Below, piece after piece: positions 1 through 6,020 of a DNA stretch of 12,167 bases. Location: assembly GCA_017998575.1 (NCBI GenBank), contig JAGOCV010000104.1, positions 1 to 12,167 of the forward strand. Reading direction: 5' to 3'. Source of the stretch: Burkholderiaceae bacterium (GTDB taxonomy: Bacteria; Pseudomonadota; Gammaproteobacteria; Burkholderiales; Burkholderiaceae). How positions within the stretch are numbered: position 1 is the first letter of the stretch; each line of letters opens with the position of its first letter. The notes under the pieces were generated by a model that was not told the origin of the DNA, did no database searches, and saw nothing but the letters and a program-made list of their open reading frames with translations. The position numbers and the translations under genes are program-made.

Positions 1-1
1 G

Positions 2-613
2 ATCGCCGAAGACGTGCAACGCATCCGCGCCGTGCGCGAGGCCGTGGGCCCCGGCGTGCAGATCTACATCGACGCCAACTGCAGCCTCGACTACTTCCAC
101 GCGCTCTGGCTGGCCCAGCGCGTGGAGCAATACGACATCAGTTTCTTCGAGGAACCCGTGTCGCACAACGACATCCCCAACCTCGTCAAGCTGCGCGGCA
201 AGACATCCATCCCGCTGGCCGGCGGACAGAACGAAGGCCTGGCCAGCCGCTTCCGCGACTTCCTCACGGCCGGCGCGCTCGACGTGGTGCAGCCCAACGC
301 CTGCATCACCGGCGGCTTCACACAGTGCAACCGCATCGCCGGCATGGCCGCCGCGTTCAACACGCGCTTCGCCAATGGCGGCGCGTGGCCGCACCACAAC
401 ATGCACCTGCATGCGGGCCTGGCCAACGGCTCGCTGGTCGAATACCACTCGGTGGCCGTCGAATGCTGCAAGAACGTGTTCGACGACCTGCCCGAGCCCC
501 AGGCCGGCATGCTCACGCTGCCCGAGACGCCGGGCCTGGGCTTCGCGCCCAACGCGGAGCGCCTGGCCGAGGCTGCGCGCCGTCCGCTCTCGCGCGGCGT
601 GGGCAAGGCCTGA
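2..613 (+). CDS. Mandelate racemase/muconate lactonizing enzyme family protein, C-terminal part (5' end outside window)
   Basis: This is the last 203 residues of an enolase-superfamily enzyme, open from the left edge. Such enzymes abstract a proton alpha to a carboxylate in a Mg-dependent TIM barrel (dehydration, racemisation or cycloisomerisation of hydroxy or sugar acids). Visible barrel motifs, numbered from the first full codon: IDAN with metal ligand D24, FFEEP with ligand E50, LAGGQNEG (71-79), VVQPNACITGG (95-105) and a His-rich WPHHNMHLH segment (129-137) where a catalytic His is expected. The K-x-K catalytic motif would lie just upstream, outside the window. Oddities: the usual third ligand Glu of the G-E-N motif is Gln (Q76), and the Asp of the Asp-His dyad position is Asn (N99). 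The next gene is 102 bases downstream on the same strand, so an operon with the solute-binding protein is likely. The superfamily is certain; the substrate is unknown. Confidence 0.9.
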   Translation: MAEDVQRIRAVREAVGPGVQIYIDANCSLDYFHALWLAQRVEQYDISFFEEPVSHNDIPNLVKLRGKTSIPLAGGQNEGLASRFRDFLTAGALDVVQPNACITGGFTQCNRIAGMAAAFNTRFANGGAWPHHNMHLHAGLANGSLVEYHSVAVECCKNVFDDLPEPQAGMLTLPETPGLGFAPNAERLAEAARRPLSRGVGKA

Positions 614-631
614 GCCCTGGCGGATGAACGT

Positions 632-654
632 GGCGCGGGGCTATCACCCGCGCC
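632..654 (+). other. Intercistronic GC hairpin between the enolase-family gene and the first Bug gene
   Basis: A perfect 8-bp inverted repeat: GGCGCGGG at 632-639 and CCCGCGCC at 647-654, separated by the 7-base loop GCTATCA. No T-run follows, so it is not a classical intrinsic terminator. In RNA it would be a very stable stem 19 bases after the enzyme's stop codon. It could partly terminate transcription or protect the downstream solute-binding-protein message from 3'-5' decay. The structure is seen in the sequence; the role is inferred. Confidence 0.45.
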
Positions 655-715
655 CGCGGCGGACGGCACGGGCCGCGCACGAGATGGATCGCAGACAGAC
701 ACAAGGAGACAAGAC

Positions 716-1723
716 ATGACGATGAAGCAGACACCCTCCACCGCCGCGCCGCATCGACGCCGCTGGCTTGCGGCGGCCCTGGCCGCCACCGGCGCCCTCG
801 CCCTGGCCGGCCCGGCCGTGGCCCAGGCCAATTACCCCGACCGGCCGATCCGCCTGCTGGTGGGCTACTCGGCCGGCGGCGGCATCGACGCCGTGGCCCG
901 CCTCTACCAGCCGCGCCTGTCGCAACTGCTGGGCCAGCAGGTGGTGGTGGAGAACCGCGCCGGCGCCGCCGGCCTGATCGCGGGCGACCTGGTCGCCAAG
1001 GCCGCGCCCGATGGCTACACGCTGCTGCTGGGGGACAGCTCCACGCTGATCGCGCAGCACCTGCAGCCGAAGATGAGCTTCGATCCGCTCAAGTCGTTCG
1101 CGCCGGTGGCCGGCCTGGTCACCGCGCCGCTGGTCATCGTGACGGGCGCCGACTTCCCGGCGCGCACGCCGGCCGAGTTCATCTCGCGTGTGAAGGCCGA
1201 GCCCGGCAAGTACTCGTTCGCCACCTCGGGCGTGGGCCAGGTGCAGCACCTGGGCTTCGAGCTCTTCAAGGCGCGCACGCAGACCCAGGTGGTGCACGTG
1301 CCGTACAAGGGCGCGGCGCAGATCGTGCCCGACGTGATGAGCGGCCAGGTGCCCATCGGCGTGGTCAGCGCCACGGCCGCCATCGCGCAGCTGAAGTCGG
1401 GCCGGCTCAAGGCCATCGCCGTGATGAGCCCCGTGAAGCTGGCCGGCGCCGAAGAGGTGCCCGCGCTGGCCGACGTGCTGCCGGGCTTCGACGCCGCGCC
1501 GCGCCTGTTCATCGCCGCACCGGCCGGCACGCCGCCGGCCATCGTCTCCAGGCTCAGCGACGCCGTGCGTCAGGTGATGAACGCGCCCGACTTCACGGCC
1601 GCCGCGCTGGCGCAGGGCAGCGTGCCGGCCTACCTGCCCTCGGCCGAGCTGGCGCAGGACCTGGTGCGCGAATCGGCGATGTGGGGCAAGGTGGTGAAGG
1701 ACCAGAAGATCACCGTCGAGTGA
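716..1723 (+). CDS. Bug/TctC-family tripartite tricarboxylate transporter substrate-binding protein
   Basis: A 335-residue periplasmic solute-binding protein of the Bug (TctC) family, which captures carboxylates and related acids. Start: ATG 716 has AAGGAG at 703-708 with a 7-base gap; the in-frame ATG at 722 is too far from it. The N-terminus is a signal peptide: a basic stretch H13-R16, a hydrophobic Ala/Leu core (17-34) and an AVA-Q cleavage site near residue 36. The mature protein opens with YPDRPIRLLVGYSAGGGIDAVAR, the family's first conserved block, whose glycine-rich loop and Asp contact ligand carboxylates. Later family landmarks include the PDGYTLLLGD block, the PGKYSFATSGVG block and HVPYKGAAQ. 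No TctA or TctB membrane partner is visible, so it is an orphan Bug protein, as is common in Burkholderiales. Its place between an enolase-family enzyme and an alpha-hydroxy-acid dehydrogenase suggests that its ligand is a hydroxy or sugar acid (inference). Confidence 0.93.
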   Translation: MTMKQTPSTAAPHRRRWLAAALAATGALALAGPAVAQANYPDRPIRLLVGYSAGGGIDAVARLYQPRLSQLLGQQVVVENRAGAAGLIAGDLVAKAAPDGYTLLLGDSSTLIAQHLQPKMSFDPLKSFAPVAGLVTAPLVIVTGADFPARTPAEFISRVKAEPGKYSFATSGVGQVQHLGFELFKARTQTQVVHVPYKGAAQIVPDVMSGQVPIGVVSATAAIAQLKSGRLKAIAVMSPVKLAGAEEVPALADVLPGFDAAPRLFIAAPAGTPPAIVSRLSDAVRQVMNAPDFTAAALAQGSVPAYLPSAELAQDLVRESAMWGKVVKDQKITVE

Positions 1724-1741
1724 CGGCAGGCGGCGGGCGCC

Positions 1742-1764
1742 GCGCGTGAATTCGCTTCGCGCGC
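1742..1764 (+). other. Stable hairpin downstream of the first Bug gene
   Basis: GCGCGTGAA (1742-1750) can pair with TTCGCGCGC (1756-1764) around the 5-base loop TTCGC: nine pairs, one of them G-U. It lies 18 bases after the Bug stop codon. No T-run follows, so it may be an inefficient terminator or a 3' stabiliser. It also covers the in-frame GTG at 1746, which argues against that codon as the start of the next gene. Confidence 0.4.
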
Positions 1765-1813
1765 GCACGCCGGCCCCGGAAATTTCCTCATGCGCCGGCC
1801 CCGTGGGCGGCGC

Positions 1814-1819
1814 TACGAT
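1814..1819 (+). promoter_or_regulatory. Possible -10 element for the alpha-hydroxy-acid dehydrogenase gene
   Basis: TACGAT at 1814-1819 resembles a sigma-70 -10 hexamer (four of six matches to TATAAT) and would place a transcription start about 28 bases before the chosen start codon at 1854. No convincing -35 lies 16-18 bases upstream. Weak evidence; the gene may instead be read from the upstream operon. Confidence 0.25.
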
Positions 1820-1853
1820 GGCCGCTTCGCCCAAGAGTCCGTCCCGACACCCC

Positions 1854-3011
1854 ATGTCCGTCATCACCAGCATCGAAGACCTGCGCGTCATCGCCAGGCG
1901 CCGCGTTCCGCGCATGTTCTACCAGTACGCCGACAGCGGCTCGTGGACCGAGGGCACCTACCGGGCCAACGAGGCCGACTTCCAGAAAATCCTGCTGCGC
2001 CAGCGCGTGGCCGTGAACATCGAGCACCGCAGCACGCGCACCACCATGCTGGGCCACGACGTGGCGATGCCAGTGGCCATCGCGCCGACGGGGCTTACCG
2101 GCATGCAGCATGCCGACGGCGAAATCCTGGCCGCGCGTGCGGCCAGGAAGTTCGGCATTCCGTTCACCCTCTCCACCATGAGCATCTGCTCGATCGAAGA
2201 CGTGGCCGAGGGCACGGGCGGCCATCCGTTCTGGTTCCAGCTCTATGTGATGCGCGACCGCGACTTCATCGGCCGCCTGATCGACCGCGCGAAGGCCGCC
2301 GGCTGCTCGGCGCTGGTGGTCACGCTCGACCTGCAGATCATCGGCCAGCGCCACAACGACCTGAAGAACGGCCTCTCGACACCGCCCAAGCCCACGCTGC
2401 GCAACCTGCTCGACCTGGCCACCAAGCCCCAGTGGTGCCTGGGCATGCTGGGCACGAAGCACCGCAACTTCGGCAACATCTTCGGCCACGTCAAGGGCGT
2501 GGAGAACATGGGTTCGCTGTCGGAGTGGACCAACAAGCAGTTCGACCCCACGCTGTCGTGGAACGACGTGGCCTGGATCAAGGAACGCTGGGGCGGCAAG
2601 CTGATCCTCAAGGGCATCCAGGACGTGGAAGACGCGCGCCTGGCCGTGCAGACGGGCGCCGACGCCATCGTGGTCTCCAACCACGGCGGACGCCAGCTCG
2701 ACGGCGCGCCCTCGTCGATCAACGCGCTGCCGGCCATCGTCGACGCGGTGGGCCACCAGATCGAGGTGCACATGGACGGCGGCATCCGCAGCGGCCAGGA
2801 CGTGCTCAAGGCCGTGGCCCTGGGCGCCAAAGGCACCTACATCGGCCGCAGCATGCTCTACGGCCTGGGCGCCATGGGCGAGGCCGGCGTGACGCGCGCC
2901 CTGCAGATCATCCACAAGGAGCTCGACCTGACGATGGCCTTCTGCGGCCGCACGAGCATCGCCGACGTGGACACCGGCGTGCTGCTGCCGGGCACCTATC
3001 CCACGCCCTGA
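1854..3011 (+). CDS. FMN-dependent alpha-hydroxy-acid dehydrogenase (LldD/glycolate oxidase family)
   Basis: A 385-residue flavoprotein, the usual length for L-lactate dehydrogenase LldD and its relatives, which oxidise L-2-hydroxy acids to 2-oxo acids. I chose ATG 1854 because family similarity begins at MSVITSIEDL. The reading frame is open 36 codons further up to GTG 1746, but that stretch is low-complexity and crosses a hairpin. No good Shine-Dalgarno is present. The active-site set of the glycolate oxidase family is complete: Y25, Y131 (FQLYV), D159 (TLDL), R166 (GQRHND), K253 (ILKG), and H277 and R280 in SNHGGRQLDG. The FMN phosphate site DGGIRSG (308-314) and the GRSMLYGLG segment (331-339) are also present. 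The substrate (lactate, mandelate, glycolate, tartrate-like) cannot be read from the sequence. An enolase-family enzyme plus an FMN hydroxy-acid dehydrogenase recalls the mandelate pathway pairing (mdlA/mdlB), but the upstream enzyme lacks canonical mandelate racemase residues. Confidence 0.92.
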   Translation: MSVITSIEDLRVIARRRVPRMFYQYADSGSWTEGTYRANEADFQKILLRQRVAVNIEHRSTRTTMLGHDVAMPVAIAPTGLTGMQHADGEILAARAARKFGIPFTLSTMSICSIEDVAEGTGGHPFWFQLYVMRDRDFIGRLIDRAKAAGCSALVVTLDLQIIGQRHNDLKNGLSTPPKPTLRNLLDLATKPQWCLGMLGTKHRNFGNIFGHVKGVENMGSLSEWTNKQFDPTLSWNDVAWIKERWGGKLILKGIQDVEDARLAVQTGADAIVVSNHGGRQLDGAPSSINALPAIVDAVGHQIEVHMDGGIRSGQDVLKAVALGAKGTYIGRSMLYGLGAMGEAGVTRALQIIHKELDLTMAFCGRTSIADVDTGVLLPGTYPTP

Positions 3012-3051
3012 GTGGGCTGCCGCGGCCCATCCATGTGCCGTGCCGCCCGCC

Positions 3052-3930
3052 TCAGTGGAGCATCATCTTCACCAGCGGATGGACCACGCGCCGCTCGGTG
3101 CTGATGCCGTAGAAATGCTCCACGACACCATCCATCTCGCCGATGTGACGCACGCCGTACTGGGCCAGCAGTTGCTGCTGCACCAGCACCGGCGCGGGAA
3201 ACACGCCCATGCCGCCGGACGCGAACGTCTTGAGCAAGGCTGAGTCCTCGAACTCTCCGGCAACCTTCGGGGAGATGCCGCGCTGCATGAACCATCGATC
3301 GATGAGCGGGCGGACCGCCGCGTTGTTGGCCGGCAGCAGTACCGGCACATCGCCCAGCCCGTCGGGGTAACGTTTCCTGGCGCGGACTGCAAGCTCCGCC
3401 GTGCCGTACCAGGCCAGAGCCGACGAACCCATCGGATGGTTGAACACCCTCAGCCCGGCATGCGGCGGCGCCGGACGGTCGGCGAGCACCAGATCCAGCT
3501 TGTGCACGGCGAGGTTGCCCAGCAGGTCTTCGAAGTCCTGTTCGTGGCACAGCAGCCGCAGCCCCGGCGTGGCCAGCACGGGCTGCATCAGGTGGCGCAC
3601 GACCAGCTTGGGCAACGTGTCGCTGATGCCCAGGGACATCCTCATCACCGGAACCGCGCCGTCGCGTGTGCGAAGCAGATCGGGTAACGCTTCTCCTGCC
3701 TCGAAGATCACATCGGCCTGCTGCATGGCGCGATGGCCTGCCTCGGTCAGGACGACGCCCCGGCCTTCGGGCCGCAGAAGCTGCACACCCAGCGATCGCT
3801 CCAGCTCCCGGACCTGCGCGCTCACCGTCTGTACGGCCATGTCAAGCCGTTCTGCGGCCCGCGACATCCCCCCTTCCTTGGCGACGACCCAGAAGTAGTA
3901 CAGGTGGCGGTAGTTGAAGTGCTGGGACAT
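3052..3930 (-). CDS. nhaR: NhaR-type LysR-family transcriptional regulator
   Basis: A 292-residue LysR-type regulator. The N-terminal winged helix-turn-helix (about 5-65) begins NYRHLYYFWVVAKEGG and continues with the recognition region around MAVQTVSAQVRELE. This closely follows E. coli NhaR, which activates the sodium/proton antiporter gene nhaA in response to sodium. C-terminal effector-domain blocks also match that family: HKLDLVLADRP, DRWFMQRGISPKVAGEFEDSALLKTF and the closing ERRVVHPLV. The reading frame starts at ATG 3930, preceded by an A-rich AAGGA only 2-3 bases away. It is convergent with the dehydrogenase gene (40-base gap) and divergent from the Alx/TerC-SbtA operon, which is its likely target. 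A perfect inverted repeat starts 11 bases upstream of its start codon, in a position suited to autorepression. No nhaA is in the window. The NhaR subfamily assignment rests on remembered family sequence. Confidence 0.88.
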   Translation of the reverse strand: MSQHFNYRHLYYFWVVAKEGGMSRAAERLDMAVQTVSAQVRELERSLGVQLLRPEGRGVVLTEAGHRAMQQADVIFEAGEALPDLLRTRDGAVPVMRMSLGISDTLPKLVVRHLMQPVLATPGLRLLCHEQDFEDLLGNLAVHKLDLVLADRPAPPHAGLRVFNHPMGSSALAWYGTAELAVRARKRYPDGLGDVPVLLPANNAAVRPLIDRWFMQRGISPKVAGEFEDSALLKTFASGGMGVFPAPVLVQQQLLAQYGVRHIGEMDGVVEHFYGISTERRVVHPLVKMMLH

Positions 3931-3940
3931 ATTCCTTTTT

Positions 3941-3961
3941 TTCAGGAATTATTTTCCTGAA
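3941..3961. promoter_or_regulatory. Perfect inverted repeat in the nhaR-alx divergent gap, candidate NhaR operator
   Basis: TTCAGGAA (3941-3948) and TTCCTGAA (3954-3961) form a perfect 8-bp inverted repeat around the spacer TTATT, in an AT-rich island within GC-rich surroundings. On the minus strand a -10-like GATAAT (complement of 3961-3966) would start nhaR transcription within the repeat, so binding would block nhaR. On the plus strand the repeat lies just upstream of a possible -35 (TTGTTT, 3967-3972) for alx, an activator position. This is the classical LysR arrangement. A direct repeat TTTTTCAG occurs at 3938-3945 and 3970-3977, 32 bp apart (three helical turns). Confidence 0.55.
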
Positions 3962-3966
3962 TTATC

Positions 3967-3998
3967 TTGTTTTTCAGATCATTCAAGGCTTCTAGCAT
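3967..3998 (+). promoter_or_regulatory. Possible promoter for the alx-sbtA-like operon
   Basis: A weak sigma-70-like candidate: -35 TTGTTT (3967-3972), with -10 options TCTAGC (3991-3996, 18-base spacer) or TAGCAT (3993-3998, 20-base spacer). Both boxes are poor matches, as expected of an activator-dependent LysR target promoter. The inverted repeat ends five bases upstream of the -35. Low confidence for the exact hexamers, better for the general location. Confidence 0.3.
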
Positions 3999-4020
3999 CG
4001 TCACGTCCCTGTACTGACGA
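3998..4020 (+). other. 5'-UTR hairpin touching the alx ribosome-binding site
   Basis: TCGTCA (3998-4003) can pair with TGACGA (4015-4020) around an 11-base loop. The 3' arm includes the first two bases of the GAGG Shine-Dalgarno (4019-4022) of the downstream GTG start at 4029. A short stem that could affect translation initiation. Six pairs can arise by chance, so the functional role is speculative. Confidence 0.3.
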
Positions 4021-4028
4021 GGATTTCC

Positions 4029-5045
4029 GTGCGCTCAATCTCCCCTGTTCCGGGCATGGCCGACACCCTGACCTTGCTGCAGTCGCCCTGGCTGGGCCAG
4101 CCTGCCTGGGCCTGGCTGTCCTTCCTGGCCGTCGTCATCGTCCTGCTGGTGCTCGACCTGGGCGTGCTGCACAGGAAAGAGCGCGAGATCGGCGTGCGCG
4201 AGAGCCTGCTGCTGTCGGCCGGCTACATCAGCATCGCGCTGCTGTTCGGCGCGTGGGTCTGGTGGTACATGGGCCCGCAGTCGGGCATCGAGTACTACAC
4301 GGGCTTTCTCATCGAGAAGTCGCTGTCCATGGATAACGTCTTCGTCATCGCAATGATCTTCGGCTTCCTCGGCATTCCGCGCGTGTACCAGCACCGCGTC
4401 CTGTTCTGGGGAATTCTCGGCGTGATCGTGATGCGCGCCGCGCTGATCGGCGTGGGGGCGGCGCTCGTGCAGAACTTCAGCTGGGTGCTGTACCTGTTCG
4501 GCGCCTTCCTGGTCTTCACCGGCGTCAAGATGTGGCTGGCAGCAGAGCAGTCTCCTGACATGGCGAACAGCGCGGTGCTCAGATTCCTGCGCCGCCACCT
4601 GCGCGTGACGGGCGGCCTGCACGGCAACTCTTTCTTCGTGAAGCTGCCCGACGCATCGTCGGGCAAGGCGGTGCGCCATGCCACGCCCCTATTCCTGGCA
4701 CTGGCGATGGTGGAGATCGTCGATCTGGTGTTTGCCGTCGACTCGGTGCCTGCCATCTTCGCGATCACGAGCGATCCCTTCATCGTCTACACGAGCAACA
4801 TCTTCGCCATCCTCGGACTGCGGGCGCTCTACTTCGCGCTGGCGGCGATGATCCACCGCTTCCACTACCTGAAGTACGCCCTGGCGCTGGTGCTGGTCTT
4901 CATCGGCACGAAGATTTTCCTGGTGAACTTCATCGGCAAGTTTCCGCCGGCGCTTTCGCTGTCCATCACCTTCGGGTTGATTGCAGGTGGCGTGTTGGTG
5001 TCGCTGTGGAAGACGAGGACCCGGCCAGAAACGCAACAGGCCTGA
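4029..5045 (+). CDS. alx: TerC/Alx-family inner-membrane protein (putative metal exporter)
   Basis: A 338-residue polytopic inner-membrane protein of the TerC family, closest in remembered sequence to E. coli Alx (321 residues), a pH- and manganese-responsive protein implicated in Mn(II) export. Start: GTG 4029 has GAGG at 4019-4022 with a 6-base gap; the in-frame ATG 4056 has no ribosome-binding site. About eight or nine membrane spans are visible. Family signatures: IEKSLSMDNVFV (D102, N103), LFGAFLVFTGVKMWLA (156-171) and the acidic stretch VEIVDLVFAVDSVPAIFAIT with E229, D232 and D238, residues presumed to handle metal. The central loop (172-216) is a little longer than in Alx. The gene is divergent from nhaR and is followed after 7 bases by an SbtA-like permease, so the two are surely co-transcribed. 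I see no yybP-ykoY manganese riboswitch in the short leader. Confidence 0.9.
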   Translation: MRSISPVPGMADTLTLLQSPWLGQPAWAWLSFLAVVIVLLVLDLGVLHRKEREIGVRESLLLSAGYISIALLFGAWVWWYMGPQSGIEYYTGFLIEKSLSMDNVFVIAMIFGFLGIPRVYQHRVLFWGILGVIVMRAALIGVGAALVQNFSWVLYLFGAFLVFTGVKMWLAAEQSPDMANSAVLRFLRRHLRVTGGLHGNSFFVKLPDASSGKAVRHATPLFLALAMVEIVDLVFAVDSVPAIFAITSDPFIVYTSNIFAILGLRALYFALAAMIHRFHYLKYALALVLVFIGTKIFLVNFIGKFPPALSLSITFGLIAGGVLVSLWKTRTRPETQQA

Positions 5046-5052
5046 TCACCGC

Positions 5053-6000
5053 ATGGAACAGCTTCTCGATCCCGCCATTCTGTTCTTCTGCTTCGGGATC
5101 GCGGCCGGACTCCTGGGCTCCAACCTGGAGATTCCACCAGCCATCGCGCGCTTCCTCTCGCTCTACCTGTTGATGGCGCTGGGTCTGAAGGGCGGCTTCG
5201 CACTGGCGGCGTCGGGCCTGGCGGGCCAGGTGCTGGCCAGCCTGACGGCCGCCGTGGTGCTCGCCGTGGCCGTGCCCCTGGCCAGTTACGCGCTGCTGCG
5301 CCGCTCGCTCAACGGCTTCGACGCGGCAGCCATTGCCGCCACCTACGGATCGGTCAGCGCGGTGACCTTCATCACCGCCGTGCAGTACCTCGACGCACAG
5401 GGGCTGCCTTACGGCGGCCACATGGCCGCGGCGATGGCGCTGATGGAGTCGCCCGCCATCGTGCTGGGCGTGCTGCTGGCCAACCGCGTTCGCCGCCAGC
5501 AGGGCACATCACAGACGGTGCCACTGCGTGGTGTGCTGCGGGAGTCGATGACCGACGGGGCACAGCTGCTGCTGCTGGGCGCGATGGTCATCGGCATGCT
5601 CAGCGGTGAGCGCGCAGAGGCCGCCATGCGGCCGTTCACCAGCGATCTGTTCAAGGGCATGCTGGCCTTCTTCCTGCTTGACATGGGTCTGTCATGCGCG
5701 CGCCAGGTGGGCGAGCTGCGCGGCGCGCCCCGCTGGCTGCTGGTCTATGCGCTGACCGCGCCGCTGGCGCAGGCCACAGCGGCGCTGGGGCTGGGGACGC
5801 TGTTCGGACTCGAAGCCGGCAATTTGGCGCTGTTGATGGTGCTCGCCGCATCGGGCAGCTACATCGCCGTGCCGGCCGTCGTGCGCCACGCCATCCCCGA
5901 GGCGCGTCCGAGTCTCTACCTTGGCCTCTCGCTCGGCCTGACCTTCCCGTTCAATATCCTGGTGGGCATCCCGCTGTACGTGCGGCTGGCCCACGGCTGA
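5053..6000 (+). CDS. SbtA-like sodium-dependent bicarbonate transport family permease
   Basis: A 315-residue membrane protein of the SbtA (DUF897) family. In cyanobacteria this family imports bicarbonate with sodium. Start ATG 5053 lies 7 bases after the alx stop, with only a weak AACAGG upstream, so translation is probably coupled. The two-repeat, roughly ten-helix layout is visible. Family blocks: YGSVSAVTFITAVQYL (95-110), the ALMESPAIV helix, FKGMLAFFLLDMGLSCARQVGELRG and the C-terminal AASGSYIAVPAVVRHAIPEARPSLY segment. It is about 60 residues shorter than Synechocystis SbtA, mostly because the central cytoplasmic loop that meets the PII-like SbtB is short, and no sbtB gene follows. The Asp of the cyanobacterial SSDISGP motif is Tyr here (GSYIAVP), so the transported anion may differ. 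The nhaR neighbour suggests sodium- or pH-linked expression. Confidence 0.87.
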   Translation: MEQLLDPAILFFCFGIAAGLLGSNLEIPPAIARFLSLYLLMALGLKGGFALAASGLAGQVLASLTAAVVLAVAVPLASYALLRRSLNGFDAAAIAATYGSVSAVTFITAVQYLDAQGLPYGGHMAAAMALMESPAIVLGVLLANRVRRQQGTSQTVPLRGVLRESMTDGAQLLLLGAMVIGMLSGERAEAAMRPFTSDLFKGMLAFFLLDMGLSCARQVGELRGAPRWLLVYALTAPLAQATAALGLGTLFGLEAGNLALLMVLAASGSYIAVPAVVRHAIPEARPSLYLGLSLGLTFPFNILVGIPLYVRLAHG

Positions 6001-6020
6001 CGGCCCGCGCGGCTCAGCCG
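5994..6020. terminator. Inverted repeat spanning both convergent stop codons
   Basis: CGGCTGA (5994-6000) and TCAGCCG (6014-6020) are perfect 7-bp arms around a GC-rich 13-base spacer. The left arm ends in the permease stop codon and the right arm begins with the stop codon of the VOC gene on the other strand. It could form a hairpin in either transcript and reduce read-through between convergent genes. There is no T-run, so terminator function is uncertain. Confidence 0.35.

Noticed and set aside
1746..1853. Extended N-terminus of the hydroxy-acid dehydrogenase from GTG 1746
   Set aside because: The family match and length fit a start at 1854, and the extra stretch crosses a strong hairpin and a possible -10 element.
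644..1915. Long open frame on the minus strand opposite the first Bug gene
   Set aside because: The product is Arg/His/Gly-rich with no family motif, and it lies antisense to a clear Bug gene; it is a GC-bias shadow.
3013..3029. Possible terminator TGGGC...GCCCA after the dehydrogenase gene
   Set aside because: Only a 5-bp stem without a T-run; too weak to list as a feature.
3931..4028. yybP-ykoY manganese riboswitch expected before alx
   Set aside because: The gap is under 100 bases and I see none of the conserved loop sequences; only a short hairpin is present.
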